The notes: generated by a model not told the origin, from the sequence alone. Numbered from the stretch's first letter, positions 29,029-40,579 are shown. The stretch: DNA of 64,000 nt from Aphanothece cf. minutissima CCALA 015 (GCA_003003925.1 PVWP01000003.1:1-64000); one strand, 5' to 3'. Numbers and translations: made by a program.

Positions 29029-29126
29029 ACCGCGGCGTCGGGGCCCCGTTGCAACGACATGTGGCGCTCCCTCGCGGCCAGCGGGTCCACTGGAGTAGTT
29101 CAGAAGGGTCACTCGCGGGGGTTGTG

Positions 29127-29390
29127 ATGCATTGCTGGGCACCCGGGATCGATCCGGCCCGCCCCCTGGAATGCACCCAGGCGGAGCGCTATGTGCTGCA
29201 GCGTCTCTCGAATGGTTCCTACGTCTCCATCCGTCCCGACGACCAGGGCCTCGGAGATGTGAGCGAACCGACCTCGGCCTATCTGTTCCATACCCACGAG
29301 GCAGCCCAGCGTGCCGCCGGTGAACTCAATCGCCTGGGTGGTGACGACTTTGACGTGGTCAAGGTGGCGTGGCCCATCGCCCTGTGCTGA
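29127..29390 (+). CDS. Small conserved-looking protein, unknown function
   Basis: 87 residues from the ATG at 29127, or 121 from the ATG at 29025 that overlaps the upstream stop. The core AERYVLQRLSNGSYVSIRPD and AYLFHTHEAAQRAAGEL looks like a compact alpha/beta fold in which a strand pair is followed by a helix. No catalytic motif is seen. It ends 222 bases before the cyAbrB gene. Confidence 0.55.
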   Translation: MHCWAPGIDPARPLECTQAERYVLQRLSNGSYVSIRPDDQGLGDVSEPTSAYLFHTHEAAQRAAGELNRLGGDDFDVVKVAWPIALC

Positions 29391-29555
29391 GCCGTTGCCT
29401 CCCGTCGCGGTGAGGGCCTCTGGATCTTGTCTCCCGAAGCCGCTGCAGGTTCCCGTTGGTTCGTGGCAACAATCGGCACGTCGCCCTCAGCAGAACGCCA
29501 TGGGCAGAGCTTCATCGGCTGGTTTTCACAGCTGGGCTTATCGGCAGATCCTCCA

Positions 29556-29584
29556 ATGACAACAAGCGACGAAAGCTTTATAGT
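29556..29584 (+). promoter_or_regulatory. Predicted sigma70-type promoter of cyAbrB gene
   Basis: ATGACA (29556-29561), a 17-base spacer and TATAGT (29579-29584): five of six matches at both boxes, set in locally AT-richer DNA than the rest of the window. Transcription would start near 29591, about 22 bases ahead of the ATG. The remainder of the 222-base gap upstream shows no ORF or clear RNA structure. Confidence 0.7.
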
Positions 29585-29612
29585 GTGAGTCGAAAGGTCT
29601 TTTCTGCTTCCG

Positions 29613-29981
29613 ATGCTCACCGGATCTGATCTCCTGGCCAAGGTCAAGGAACTGGGCGATGTCTCGAAATCCGATCTGGTGCGTGGTTGCGGCTACGTCA
29701 GCACCAAGAAGGACGGGGCAGAACGTCTGAATTTCACCGCCTTTTACGAGGCCCTGCTGGAAGCCAAGGGCGTCAGCCTGGGCGAAGGCGGTGGCAAGGG
29801 TGCCTCCAAAGGCGGTCGCAAACTCAGCTATGTGGCCACCGTGCAGGGCAACGGCAATCTTCTGGTGGGCAAGGCCTACACCGCCATGCTCGATCTGCAG
29901 CCCGGCGATGAATTCGAGATCAAGCTGGGCCGCAAGCAGATCCGCCTGATCCCCGCCGGATCCACCGACGACGACGACTGA
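29613..29981 (+). CDS. Cyanobacterial AbrB-like transcriptional regulator
   Basis: 122-residue cyAbrB protein. The family-specific N-terminal part is LLAKVKELGDVSKSDLVRGC and GYVSTKKDGAERLNFTAFYE, followed by a Gly/Lys linker and a C-terminal swapped-hairpin DNA-binding domain: LSYVATVQGNGNLLVGKAYT, then LQPGDEFEIKLGRKQIRLI. CyAbrBs act broadly on carbon/nitrogen balance and hydrogenase genes in other cyanobacteria; targets here are unknown. It has its own strong predicted promoter and an acidic DDDD tail. Confidence 0.93.
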   Translation: MLTGSDLLAKVKELGDVSKSDLVRGCGYVSTKKDGAERLNFTAFYEALLEAKGVSLGEGGGKGASKGGRKLSYVATVQGNGNLLVGKAYTAMLDLQPGDEFEIKLGRKQIRLIPAGSTDDDD

Positions 29982-29986
29982 CCCGT

Positions 29987-30478
29987 TCAGTCCGGCCCGA
30001 CGGGGGGCGTCCGTCTCCTCTGGCGCTCGCAGGCCACCAGGAACGCCGTCACCCGCTCGCCCCAGTTCACCACCACCAGCAGATTGCGGGGGGATCGGCT
30101 GAATCCCTGCTGGGACAGCACGGCGAATTGGTTGAGGTCGTCGTGGCTGACCAGCGGTCGCTCCCCCCGAAGGCTCCCCCAGGCGCCCAGGAAGGCCTCC
30201 CCGTCGGTGGCACGGCATCGGGCATAGGCCTCGCCCACGTCGACCCCCTGGCGCCGCAGACGTACGAAGGCATCCAGATCCGGACCCAGATGCGGGATCC
30301 AGCGGCCCAGGTCCCCCACCGCCACCACCTGGCTTGCGGCCGGCACGGCCGTCCGCAGCATCAGGGCCGGCGTCGCCAGCGACCATGAGGTCGCCTCCAG
30401 CAGGCGTTCGGCGGCCTGACTCAGGGCCCCGTGGTGGCTCTCCAGCAGAGCTTCATGGCGGGCGTTCAGATCAACCAT
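29987..30478 (-). CDS. Hypothetical protein
   Basis: 163-residue soluble protein with no family I recognise. Helical N-terminus (LNARHEALLESHHGALSQAA), a middle part LRTAVPAASQVVAVGDLGRW and a C-terminal hydrophobic strand LLVVVNWGERVTAFLVACER. No metal or nucleotide motif is evident. It converges on the cyAbrB gene with five bases between stops. The clean 492-base frame and lack of a better competing frame support it as real. Confidence 0.65.
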   Translation of the reverse strand: MVDLNARHEALLESHHGALSQAAERLLEATSWSLATPALMLRTAVPAASQVVAVGDLGRWIPHLGPDLDAFVRLRRQGVDVGEAYARCRATDGEAFLGAWGSLRGERPLVSHDDLNQFAVLSQQGFSRSPRNLLVVVNWGERVTAFLVACERQRRRTPPVGPD

Positions 30479-30569
30479 GGCCGTTCAGGGATGCACGGGT
30501 GCGGCCACAGGACGCCGGGGTCAGGGAGGCCCGGCGACGGATGGCGGCCAACGGCGGTGTGGTGAAAAA

Positions 30570-30641
<72 letters not shown>

Positions 30642-30693
30642 ATCGGCCAAGAAATTAGCATTCGTCGGAACACCATCCGCTGAGCCGCATTCC

Positions 30694-30951
30694 ATGGGAT
30701 CCGACCCGAACAGATCCCTGGATCCGGCCCTCCGCCAGCGCCTGCTCACGGAAGCGAGAACCCCCTGGCGGGGGCTCCGGCGGGCCCTGTGGTTCGCCCT
30801 GGTGGCGTCGGCCGGGCTTGGCCTGGCCACCATGGCCCTGCGGGCCTCCGCCGGCTCGGAGGTGGCCTCAGGGGATCTCCTCATCCAGGTCGGCGCCGTC
30901 GCCCTGTTCGGGGGCCTGCTCTGGTTCGACCGCAACCGCCTCGACGGCTGA
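30694..30951 (+). CDS. DUF3493 family protein
   Basis: 85-residue membrane protein matching the cyanobacterial/plastid DUF3493 family: LRQRLLTEARTPWRGLRRAL followed by two hydrophobic helices (LWFALVASAGLGLATMAL and LLIQVGAVALFGGLLWF) and a basic end. The function is unknown. Its last 84 bases overlap the convergent membrane-protein gene. Confidence 0.82.
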   Translation: MGSDPNRSLDPALRQRLLTEARTPWRGLRRALWFALVASAGLGLATMALRASAGSEVASGDLLIQVGAVALFGGLLWFDRNRLDG

Positions 30952-31602
30952 GGGTTCGGGGGCTGGCGCCGCTGCTGCCGGTGGCGGCGCCGCCGGGGGG
31001 GTCGCCACCGGCTCGGCCAGCTTCAGGGGATCGGGCAGCAGCAGGGGCAGCCCCAGGCAGAGGCGCTGCTGCTCCAGTTCCTCCAGGCCGAGGGGACGGG
31101 TAGCGGCCACGAGCGCTGGGCTGCGGGTCAGCAGCCACATGGACTGGATCAGCTGCTGCCACTGCCACACCATCACCAGCAGCACCAGGGCCGCCAGCAG
31201 CAGGGCCACCAGGCGCGGGCAGGAGGCGAAGGGGGTGAGGGGCGCGGCCACGGCGGCCTGGCGATCGATCCACCACAGCAGGGGCAGGGCAAGGGCGGCG
31301 CCGCCGGCGGTGGCCAGGGCCAGCCCAGGGGCCACCTGCAGCCGGCTGAGCTGCCGCTGCAGTTCCCGGCGACCCCGCAGCGGGGTCTGCAGCAGCAGCA
31401 GCGACCAGACGTCGGCGGGTCGGCGCACCAGCAGCACCGCAGGGGCCAGGGCACCGATGGCCCAGCAGAGCAGCCGCTCCAGACCCGGCAGGGGGCCCGG
31501 GTCGCTGCCGGCGAGCACCAGCAGCAGCAGCAGCGCCTCGAGCGGCAGGACCCCGAGGGCGATCAGCTGGAGCCAGAGCAGCGGCTCGCTGCGGGGCGTC
31601 AC
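30868..31602 (-). CDS. Low-complexity-tail membrane protein
   Basis: 244 residues from GTG at 31602. At least four hydrophobic helices (LLWLQLIALGVLPLEALLLL, LLCWAIGALAPAVLLV, LALATAGGAALALPLLWW, LVALLLAALVLLVMVW) are followed by a loop with RPLGLEELEQQRLCLGLPLL and an Ala/Pro/Glu-rich tail. This layout fits the cyanobacterial family named for its low-complexity tail. It starts four bases after the infB stop and is probably the last gene of the rimP-nusA-ylxR-infB operon. Confidence 0.8.
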   Translation of the reverse strand: MTPRSEPLLWLQLIALGVLPLEALLLLLVLAGSDPGPLPGLERLLCWAIGALAPAVLLVRRPADVWSLLLLQTPLRGRRELQRQLSRLQVAPGLALATAGGAALALPLLWWIDRQAAVAAPLTPFASCPRLVALLLAALVLLVMVWQWQQLIQSMWLLTRSPALVAATRPLGLEELEQQRLCLGLPLLLPDPLKLAEPVATPPAAPPPAAAAPAPEPSAVEAVAVEPEQAPEQGDGADLDEEIP

Positions 31603-31606
31603 GGGA

Positions 31607-34600
31607 TCAGGTGCTGAGGGTCCGGCGCTGGGTGACCAGCTTGAAGGCCTCGACCCGATCCTTGTCCTGCCAGCCGGTGAACCGGTCGCAGCCGATGCCG
31701 CACTCGAAGCCGGTGGCCACCTCCTTGACGTCGTCCTTGTTGCGCCGCAGGGAATCGAGGTCGCCTTCGTAGACGAGCTCCTTGCCGCGATGGACACGGA
31801 TGCGGCAGTTGCGCTGCAGCTTGCCGCTGGTGACATAACAGCCGGCCACGGCGCTCTTGCCGATCGTGAACACGGCCCGCACCTCCGCCTCGCCCAGGCT
31901 CTCCTCCACCATCTCGGGCTCCAGCAGGCCCTCCATGGCCATCTGGATGTCCTCGAGCAGCTTGTAGATGACGTCGTAATCGCGCACGTCCACGCCGGTG
32001 GCATCGGCGGCGCGCTTGGCACCGGAGGCCATCGAGGTGTTGAAGCCCACGATCACGGCGCCCGACGCGGCCGCCAGGTCGACGTCCGTTTCGGTGATCT
32101 CGCCCGGTGCCGAGAGCAGCACCCGCACCTGAACCTCCTCCTGGGGCAGCTGCTCGAGGGACCCGAGGATCGCCTCGACGCTGCCTTGCACATCGGCCTT
32201 GAGGATCAGGTTGAGCTCCTTGAGCTCGCCTTCGCTGGCCTGGCCCGACATCGAGGCCAGGGACACCCGCCGGGAGGCCATCTGCTGGGCCAGGCGGGTG
32301 GCCCGGGCCTCAGTGGCCCGGTCGCCGACCACTGCCCGGGCGCTCTTCTCATCGGCGTAGACCTCGAACTCGTCGCCGGCCGTGGGCACCTCGCTGAAGC
32401 CCAGGGCCTCCACGGCGCTCGACGGGCCGGCCTGCTTCACCCGCTTGCCGGTGTCGTCGACCATGGCCCGCACCTTGCCGAGGATCGGACCGGCCGCCAG
32501 CACGTCTCCGGCCTTGAGGGTGCCGTTCTGGATCAGCAGGGTGGCCACCGGACCCTTGGCCTTGTCGAGGTGGGCCTCGATCACCGTGCCGCGGGCCATC
32601 CGGTCGGGGTTGGCCTGCAGGTCCTCCACTTCGGTGACCAGCAGGATCATCTCCAGCAGCTTGTCGATGTTCTCCCCCTTGATGGCGCTCACGGGGACCA
32701 TGACGGTGTTGCCGCCCCAGTCCTCGGCCACCAGATCGAGGCCGGAGAGCTCCTGCTTGACCCGGTCGGGCTGGGCCCCTTCCTTGTCGATCTTGTTGAT
32801 CGCCACCACGATCGGCACCTCGGCGGCGCGGGCGTGGCTGATCGCCTCCAGGGTCTGGGGGCGGACGCCGTCGTCGGCGGCCACCACCAGCACCGCCACG
32901 TCGGTGACCTTGGTGCCGCGGGCCCGCATGGCGGTGAACGCCTCGTGGCCCGGGGTGTCCAGGAAGGTGATCTTGCGGTGCTCGTCGCCGTGGGGCACGT
33001 CCACCTGGTAGGCACCGATGTGCTGGGTGATGCCGCCGGCTTCCCCGGCCGCCACGCGGGTCTTGCGGATGGCGTCGAGCAGGCTCGTCTTGCCGTGGTC
33101 GACGTGGCCCATCACGGTCACCACGGGCGGGCGCCGGATCAGGTGGGCCCTGTCGCTCTCCTCGATCATCTCCACGGTCTTCTTGGCCGCGGCCTCGACG
33201 TCGTCCTCGAGGACGGGCACGCCGAACTCCTCGGCCACCGTCTCGATCGTGTGCAGGTCGAGGGTCTGGGTGACGGTGGCGCTGATCCCCTTGAAGAAGA
33301 GGGATTTGATGATCTCGGAGCTCTCCACCCCGAGGCGGTCGGCCAGCTCCTGCACCGTGAGGTTGCCCTCCGGCACGATCAGCATCTCGGGCCGCTGGGC
33401 CTTGGCCTCGCGGGAGGCCCGCAGCTCCATGGCGCGGCGCCGCTGACGCTGGCGGGTGGTCTCCTTCTTGCGCTTGCGCACCGCCACGGTGGGCTTGGCC
33501 GCGGTGCCGGGAGCGGAGCGGGGCTTGGCCGGCCGCGCCAGGCTGGCCTGGAGCACCATGGCCTCCTGCTCGCCGGCGTAGCCGCCGGTCTCGGCGGTGA
33601 GGGCATCATCGTTCTCGCCGATGATGTGCACCTTCTGGCGCTGCTTCTGGGGCGTGCGGCTGCGCAGGGCCTCGAGCTTGGCGCTGTCGTCCCAGTCGGG
33701 GCGCCGGGCGCCGGGGGCGCGGGCGCCGGCCGGGGTGGGCGGGCGGAAGCCGGGGCGGCGGGGGGCTGCCGGCGGGGTGGCGGTGGGGCGCGTCACGCCT
33801 TCGGTCTCACCACCGGCCTCGCTGCCGCCTTCGCTGCGGTCGGGACGGCGCGGCGGCGGTGCGGTGGGGCGACCGGTGGGCTTCTGGAGCTGCATCAGCT
33901 CGCCGGGGGCCATCGGCTTGCGCATCCCCGCGGGGATGCCCGGGCGGCCGGGGGCCGCCGGACGACCCGCCGACGAGGTGCCGGGGCCGGCCGAGTCGCG
34001 GCGGATCGGCTTGCCGACCAGTTCCAGCGGGGTGGGGCCGGGCCGGCCCGGGGCCGAGCCGGCCCGGGCGCCGGCGCTGCCGGGCCGGATCGGGGCGGGA
34101 GCTCCGGGCCGCTGGGGTCGGGCCGAGGGAGGGGCGGGCCGGCTGCTGGTGGGGCCGCCCTGGCCGGGCTGGGGACGGCCGACGAGCTGGGGCCTGGTGG
34201 CGGGCGGCCGGGTGGGCGTGCCGGCCTGGGCGGGCCGTGCCGGGGCCGGGGCACCGGGACGCTGGGGCGAACCGACCCGGACCGGGGGCTGGGAGGCACG
34301 GTTCACCGGGGCCGGACCGGTGGGCTTGGGTGCCGCCAGGGGTTTGGTCGGCGGGGCCGCGGCGGCCGGTCGGGCAGGGGCCGCGGGCGCAGGACGGGCC
34401 GGGGCGCCGGGGGCGGCCGGCTTCGCCGTGGGGGTGGCGGCCGGTGCAGCGGCGGCGGCGGGTTTGCCCACGATCGTGGGCGGCCGGCCGGCCGGTTTGC
34501 CGGCTTCGACGGGTCGCGGACGCGCCGGCACCGGGGCCGGCGCCCCGGCGGGTCTGGGCCGTGCCGCCGGGGGCTCGGGCCGGGCCGGAGCTGGGGCCGA

Positions 34601-34984
34601 GGCCGCCGCCACGGGGCGGGGGGCGGGGGGACGGCTGGCGGGGGGAGCCGGCGGCGCGGCGGCGGCCGGAGCGACCGGCGCCGCGCCGCTGCGGGGGCTG
34701 CTCACCGGAGCCGGAGCGGCCTTCTTGACCGCCAGGATCGCCTTGGCGGGGGGCGCCGGCGCCGCCGGTTCGGGCCGGGTGGGCGACTCGGGGCGTGCGG
34801 GGGTCGGGCTGGCGACGTTCACACCGATCAGCGAACGGATGCGGGAGGCCTCGTCATCACTGATGGAGCTGCTGTGGCTCTTGGCCGCAATGGAGAGCTT
34901 CTCGGCGGCATCGAGCACGTCCTTGTTGTCCAGGCCCAGGTCCTTTGACAGCTCGTAGATTCTCACTTTGCCGCTGCTGGTCAT
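31607..34984 (-). CDS. infB: Translation initiation factor IF-2
   Basis: GTPase that places initiator tRNA on the 30S subunit. 1125 residues. An IF2 N-terminal module ([20 protein letters not shown]) is followed by about 440 residues of Pro/Ala/Arg/Gly-rich low-complexity sequence. A second N-terminal-type module ([20 protein letters not shown]) precedes the G domain with [27 protein letters not shown] and NKIDKEG, then domains II-IV. The start overlaps the ylxR stop (ATGA). Confidence 0.97.
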   Translation of the reverse strand: MTSSGKVRIYELSKDLGLDNKDVLDAAEKLSIAAKSHSSSISDDEASRIRSLIGVNVASPTPARPESPTRPEPAAPAPPAKAILAVKKAAPAPVSSPRSGAAPVAPAAAAPPAPPASRPPAPRPVAAASAPAPARPEPPAARPRPAGAPAPVPARPRPVEAGKPAGRPPTIVGKPAAAAAPAATPTAKPAAPGAPARPAPAAPARPAAAAPPTKPLAAPKPTGPAPVNRASQPPVRVGSPQRPGAPAPARPAQAGTPTRPPATRPQLVGRPQPGQGGPTSSRPAPPSARPQRPGAPAPIRPGSAGARAGSAPGRPGPTPLELVGKPIRRDSAGPGTSSAGRPAAPGRPGIPAGMRKPMAPGELMQLQKPTGRPTAPPPRRPDRSEGGSEAGGETEGVTRPTATPPAAPRRPGFRPPTPAGARAPGARRPDWDDSAKLEALRSRTPQKQRQKVHIIGENDDALTAETGGYAGEQEAMVLQASLARPAKPRSAPGTAAKPTVAVRKRKKETTRQRQRRRAMELRASREAKAQRPEMLIVPEGNLTVQELADRLGVESSEIIKSLFFKGISATVTQTLDLHTIETVAEEFGVPVLEDDVEAAAKKTVEMIEESDRAHLIRRPPVVTVMGHVDHGKTSLLDAIRKTRVAAGEAGGITQHIGAYQVDVPHGDEHRKITFLDTPGHEAFTAMRARGTKVTDVAVLVVAADDGVRPQTLEAISHARAAEVPIVVAINKIDKEGAQPDRVKQELSGLDLVAEDWGGNTVMVPVSAIKGENIDKLLEMILLVTEVEDLQANPDRMARGTVIEAHLDKAKGPVATLLIQNGTLKAGDVLAAGPILGKVRAMVDDTGKRVKQAGPSSAVEALGFSEVPTAGDEFEVYADEKSARAVVGDRATEARATRLAQQMASRRVSLASMSGQASEGELKELNLILKADVQGSVEAILGSLEQLPQEEVQVRVLLSAPGEITETDVDLAAASGAVIVGFNTSMASGAKRAADATGVDVRDYDVIYKLLEDIQMAMEGLLEPEMVEESLGEAEVRAVFTIGKSAVAGCYVTSGKLQRNCRIRVHRGKELVYEGDLDSLRRNKDDVKEVATGFECGIGCDRFTGWQDKDRVEAFKLVTQRRTLST

Positions 34985-35337
34985 TCAGAAAGGTCTCCGT
35001 ACGGTGGGGCCGAAAGGGCCCCGGGGCCGCACGCACGTGGCGACCATGGTTCATCTTGCCTCAGAGGTCGCGGGGGCGATCGCTCGAGACGTGCCTCGAG
35101 GCTGGCGAGGATGGTGTCGCTGACGGCGCAGCGCAGGCCGCGCTGGAGGCGGCGACGACGGCGGGCTTCCTCCAGGCAGCTCGGTTGCGGGCACAGATAG
35201 GCCGATCGGCCCATGCCCCCGTCCAGGCTCACCGTCCCGTCGGCCTGGCGCACCACACGCCAGAGCTGGGTGCGGTCGCACAGGCGGCGGCAGGATACGC
35301 AGCGCCGCAGCACCGGCCGCCCGGCGGGCGACGTCAC
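34981..35337 (-). CDS. ylxR: YlxR-family RNA-binding protein
   Basis: 118-residue YlxR (DUF448/RnpM) protein; in Firmicutes the family binds RNase P RNA. Core: [37 protein letters not shown] and [12 protein letters not shown], with the four cysteines. The C-terminal 35 residues are variable. It starts with GTG that overlaps the nusA stop and ends overlapping the infB start, so the three genes are translationally linked. Confidence 0.93.
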   Translation of the reverse strand: MTSPAGRPVLRRCVSCRRLCDRTQLWRVVRQADGTVSLDGGMGRSAYLCPQPSCLEEARRRRRLQRGLRCAVSDTILASLEARLERSPPRPLRQDEPWSPRACGPGALSAPPYGDLSE

Positions 35338-36761
35338 CGGACGTCCTCACCAGGGGCCTCTTCGGGGGCCTCCTCGAGCGGGGGCTCCAGCTGATCGTCG
35401 GCTTCGGCTTTGGCTGGGGCGACCTCCCCGCCGTCCTCCTCGCCATCACCCTCCCCATCGATCTCCTCGTCCTCCGGCAGGGGGTAGAGCTCCCGCAGAC
35501 GGGCGTCCTCCTCGGCGCGGGTGGCCTGTTCGGCCTGCAGCCGGGCCTCGGCCTCGGCCTGCAGGGCCTCCTCCTCCTGCCGCTGGGCGATCAGGGCCGC
35601 CACCGTCTGGTCCTCGCTGACCTGGTCGTACTCCTGGGCGTTCTTGATGTCGATCTTCCAGCCGGTGAGCCTGGCGGCCAGGCGCACGTTCTGGCCCTCC
35701 CGGCCGATGGCCAGGCTGAGCTGGTCGGGGGGGACGAGCACGTGGGCGTGGTGCCCTTCGGGGTCCACCAGGCGGACCATCTCCACCCGCGCCGGGCTGA
35801 GGGAGTTGGCCAGATACTGGGCCGGATCCGGCGACCAGCGGATCACGTCGATCTTCTCGCCCCGCAGTTCATTCACCACCTGCTGGATGCGGGAGCCGCG
35901 GGCGCCGATGCAGGCCCCCACCGGATCCACTTCCCGCTCCACGCTGTCGACCGCCACCTTGGTGCGGGGGCCGACGGCGCGGGAGGGCGGATTGGCTTCC
36001 CTGGCCACGGCGACGATCCGCACCGAGCCCTCCTGGATCTCGGGCACCTCGTTCTCGAACAGGTAGACCACCAGGCCCGCATTGGCCCGGGAGACGAACA
36101 GCTGGGGGCCGCGCCTGGGCACCTCACTCACCTCCTTGAGGAACACCTTGAAGGTGGCATTGGCGCGGTAGTTGTCGTTGGGCAGCTGGTCGCGGCGGGG
36201 CAGTTCCGCCTCCACCTCCGGCCGGCCCAGGCCACTGCTGACGGCCATGATCACGCTCTGGCGCTCGAAACGGATCACCCGGGCGGTGAGCACCGGATCC
36301 TCCAGGTCGGCGAATTCCTCCTGGATCATGCGGCGCTGCTGGTCCCGCAGTTTCTGGGCCAGCACCTGCTTGGTGGTGGCGGCGGCCATGCGGCCGAAGT
36401 CGTCCTTCTCCGGGGTCACATCCAGCACCACCGTGTCGCCGATCTGGGCGTCCTCCGCCACCTGGCGCACCTCTTCGATGGCGATCTGGTGGTCGTCGCT
36501 CTCCACCTCCTCAACGATGATCTTGCTGGCCAGCACCCGATAGCCCTCCTCCTCCAGATCGAGCGCCACGTCGAAGTTGCTGAAGTAGTCCTCTTCGAAG
36601 GGGTCCTCGCTGATGCCCAGGTAAAGGGTGCGGCGATAACGCTCGTAGCCCTTCAGCAGCGCCTCCCGCAGGGCCGCCTCCACCACCTGGGGAGCCAGCT
36701 TCTTCTCGTCGCTGATGTCCTCGATCAGGTTGTTGAGACCGGGGAGCAGAACCAGGGCCAT
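35334..36761 (-). CDS. nusA: Transcription termination/antitermination factor NusA
   Basis: 475-residue NusA: N-terminal RNA-polymerase-binding domain, S1 domain (about 135-200), and two KH domains with VGACIGARGSRIQQVVNELR and LSLAIGREGQNVRLAARLTG. The C-terminus ends in an acidic Glu/Asp/Ala-rich tail of about 55 residues in place of the acidic repeats of E. coli. It is part of the rimP-nusA-ylxR-infB operon and lies 51 bases after rimP. Confidence 0.96.
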   Translation of the reverse strand: MALVLLPGLNNLIEDISDEKKLAPQVVEAALREALLKGYERYRRTLYLGISEDPFEEDYFSNFDVALDLEEEGYRVLASKIIVEEVESDDHQIAIEEVRQVAEDAQIGDTVVLDVTPEKDDFGRMAAATTKQVLAQKLRDQQRRMIQEEFADLEDPVLTARVIRFERQSVIMAVSSGLGRPEVEAELPRRDQLPNDNYRANATFKVFLKEVSEVPRRGPQLFVSRANAGLVVYLFENEVPEIQEGSVRIVAVAREANPPSRAVGPRTKVAVDSVEREVDPVGACIGARGSRIQQVVNELRGEKIDVIRWSPDPAQYLANSLSPARVEMVRLVDPEGHHAHVLVPPDQLSLAIGREGQNVRLAARLTGWKIDIKNAQEYDQVSEDQTVAALIAQRQEEEALQAEAEARLQAEQATRAEEDARLRELYPLPEDEEIDGEGDGEEDGGEVAPAKAEADDQLEPPLEEAPEEAPGEDVR

Positions 36762-36812
36762 GGACTCGGGGGCGTGGGGGCAGGTAGGGAACGGGGGGTG
36801 AACCGGAGCGGT

Positions 36813-37286
36813 TCAGGAATCGGGAGGCGCCTGGGTGAGCCGCACCCGCAGTACGTCGTCGCGGGGAATGCGCAGGATGCGGCCGCGCTCGTTGAGCTGC
36901 ACCACCTCGGCATCGCGGCCGAGCAGGAGGCCCATTCGCCGCACTTCTGCACCGTCGGCGTCCCGGCGGAGCACCTCCACCGGAAAGCCCCGGAAGCTGA
37001 CGAAATCCCGGTCGGAGTGGAGATCCTCCCCGATGCCGGGGCTGCTCACCTCCAGCACGTAGGCCATCGTCAGCAGGCCGGAGGCCTCGATGGCCTCGGC
37101 GAGGGGACCGCTCACGGCGGCGCACTCATCGAGGTTGACATCGGTGCCATCGGCCCGCTGCACCCGCACGACGACCGTCAGGGGGATGCGGTGGGCCAGC
37201 ATCTCGACGGACTGCACCTCAAGGTGCGCCGCAGCGACCACCGGCCGCGCCAGCGTCTCCAGGTCGTCAGTGAGGGGATGGGGCAA
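36813..37286 (-). CDS. rimP: Ribosome maturation factor RimP
   Basis: 157 residues; assists 30S subunit maturation. Core: LEVQSVEMLAHRIPLTVVVR, VNLDECAAVSGPLAEAIE and AYVLEVSSPGIGEDLHSDRD, then FRGFPVEVLRRDADGA. The start is ambiguous: no ATG or GTG lies near the family start, and I chose the TTG at 37286 that gives LPHPLTDDLETLARP. It is the first gene of the translation/transcription operon, preceded by a GC-rich leader with an inverted repeat. Confidence 0.92.
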   Translation of the reverse strand: MPHPLTDDLETLARPVVAAAHLEVQSVEMLAHRIPLTVVVRVQRADGTDVNLDECAAVSGPLAEAIEASGLLTMAYVLEVSSPGIGEDLHSDRDFVSFRGFPVEVLRRDADGAEVRRMGLLLGRDAEVVQLNERGRILRIPRDDVLRVRLTQAPPDS

Positions 37287-37340
37287 GGACGGGCGGCGTG
37301 GGGAGAGGACTCCCGCTGGCGGGATGGCCCGCCGCGCGCT

Positions 37341-37354
37341 GCAGTGTTCACTGC
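37341..37354. repeat. Inverted repeat upstream of the rimP operon
   Basis: GCAGTG, two bases, CACTGC in the roughly 140-base gap between rimP and the next minus-strand gene. Such a compact dyad fits a dimeric repressor site or a small leader hairpin. No clear -10/-35 pair could be placed beside it. Confidence 0.45.
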
Positions 37355-37427
37355 CCCCAACCGCCCGGCTTCCACCCCTCAGGGGAAAGGCCATGCGGAA
37401 CAAGGGTGAGCCCCGGCGGGCACTTCG

Positions 37428-37712
37428 TCACCCTAGAGGATTGGCCTCCGGCGGGCTGGGCATCTCCAGCATCGGGGCTTCCGCGTAGTAGTCGTTGGCG
37501 GTGACCTCACCCCGCAGGCTGAGGTCCTGATTGAGGCACTGGCCGCACTGCTCTGGTGTGCGCAGGTACTGACACACCCGGGCCCAGAGCTTGGCGCGGC
37601 TGCCCGGTGCCCCCTGGCTGAAGTGGACCAGGTCGTTGCCTCCGGCCATCCCCTGGATCTCCACCTTGCAGAGGGTGCAGCGCTGCCGCGTGCCGGGGGG
37701 GATCGGGGCCAT
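37428..37712 (-). CDS. Conserved-looking cysteine-containing protein
   Basis: 94 residues from ATG at 37712 (a leader from 37736 is less likely). Two CxxC pairs, CTLCKVEIQGMAGGNDLVHF and CGQCLNQDLSLRG, flanking a Trp/Tyr-containing helix (LWARVCQYLRTPEQ), could hold zinc or an Fe-S centre. No named family is recognised. It is oriented toward rimP but separated from it by 141 bases. Confidence 0.6.
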   Translation of the reverse strand: MAPIPPGTRQRCTLCKVEIQGMAGGNDLVHFSQGAPGSRAKLWARVCQYLRTPEQCGQCLNQDLSLRGEVTANDYYAEAPMLEMPSPPEANPLG

Positions 37713-37792
37713 GGCCTCGGGGAGGACTGGGGGCAAAGTTAAGCCGATTCAGGTCGAGCGGTCCCGCTCCAGGCCGGCCGGAGCCGTCTCCG

Positions 37793-39738
<1,946 letters not shown>

Positions 39739-39743
39739 GCGCC

Positions 39744-39765
39744 AGGGGGGCTGGACTGTCCCCCT
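39744..39765 (+). terminator. Possible weak terminator after htrA
   Basis: AGGGGG and CCCCCT arms flank a ten-base loop six bases after the htrA stop, followed by only T, G and C. It could end the htrA transcript or be a leader hairpin of rpiA. The T-run is too short for a firm call. Confidence 0.3.
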
Positions 39766-39797
39766 TGCTACGGTCTGCGCCATTTCCGGCAGACCCC

Positions 39798-40511
39798 ATG
39801 TCCGATCTCCAGGACCGCATGAAGGAGGCCGTGGCCACGGCGGCGGTGGACCAGATCCGTGACGGCATGGTGGTGGGGCTGGGCTCGGGCTCCACGGCGG
39901 CGCTGATGATCCGGGCCCTCGGCCACAAGCTCCAGCAGGGTGAGCTCAGCGGCATCGTCGGGGTCACCACCTCCTTCCAGGGGGAGGTGCTGGCCGCCGA
40001 GCTGGGCATTCCCCTGCAGACGCTGAACGCCGTGCAGCGCATCGATCTGGCCATCGACGGCGCCGATGAGGTGGACCCCGGCTTCCAGCTGATCAAGGGG
40101 GGCGGGGCCTGCCACGTGCAGGAGAAGCTGGTGGCCCGCCGGGCCGACCGCTTCGTGGTGGTGGTGGATGCCACCAAGCTGGTGGAACGCCTCAACCTGG
40201 GCTTCCTGCTGCCGGTGGAGGTGCTGCCCGGGGCCTGGCGCCAGGTGCGCGATGAACTCACGGCCATGGGCAGCCGCGTCGAGCTGCGCATGGCCGTGCG
40301 CAAGGCCGGTCCGGTCGTCACCGACCAGGGCAATCTGGTGCTGGATGTGGCCTTCGACGGGGGCATCGGCGACCCGGCCGCCCTGGAGGCGAGGATCAAC
40401 AACATCCCTGGTGTGCTCGAGAACGGCCTGTTCGTGAACCTCGCCGACCAGGTGCTGGTGGGTGAGGTCGTGGACGGTGCGGCCGGGGTGCGCGACCTGG
40501 CCAGGCGCTGA
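39798..40511 (+). CDS. rpiA: Ribose-5-phosphate isomerase A
   Basis: Interconverts ribose-5-P and ribulose-5-P in the Calvin and pentose phosphate cycles. 237 residues from the ATG at 39798, giving family start [19 protein letters not shown]. Conserved blocks: [49 protein letters not shown] and [16 protein letters not shown] frame extension upstream to 39765 is non-conserved. Confidence 0.97.
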   Translation: MSDLQDRMKEAVATAAVDQIRDGMVVGLGSGSTAALMIRALGHKLQQGELSGIVGVTTSFQGEVLAAELGIPLQTLNAVQRIDLAIDGADEVDPGFQLIKGGGACHVQEKLVARRADRFVVVVDATKLVERLNLGFLLPVEVLPGAWRQVRDELTAMGSRVELRMAVRKAGPVVTDQGNLVLDVAFDGGIGDPAALEARINNIPGVLENGLFVNLADQVLVGEVVDGAAGVRDLARR

Positions 40512-40579
40512 GCTGCTCTGCTGGGCTACCCGCCGCCTGGCCCCCAGAATGGGGTGATCCTCTGTGGGCTGGGGAAACG

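Noticed and set aside
29391..29555. Small RNA gene in the gap before cyAbrB
   Set aside because: No terminator hairpin, no known Yfr motif and no stable fold seen by eye.
30818..34948. A 4.1-kb open frame on the plus strand
   Set aside because: Antisense shadow of infB; its Gly/Arg-rich part mirrors the IF-2 low-complexity region.
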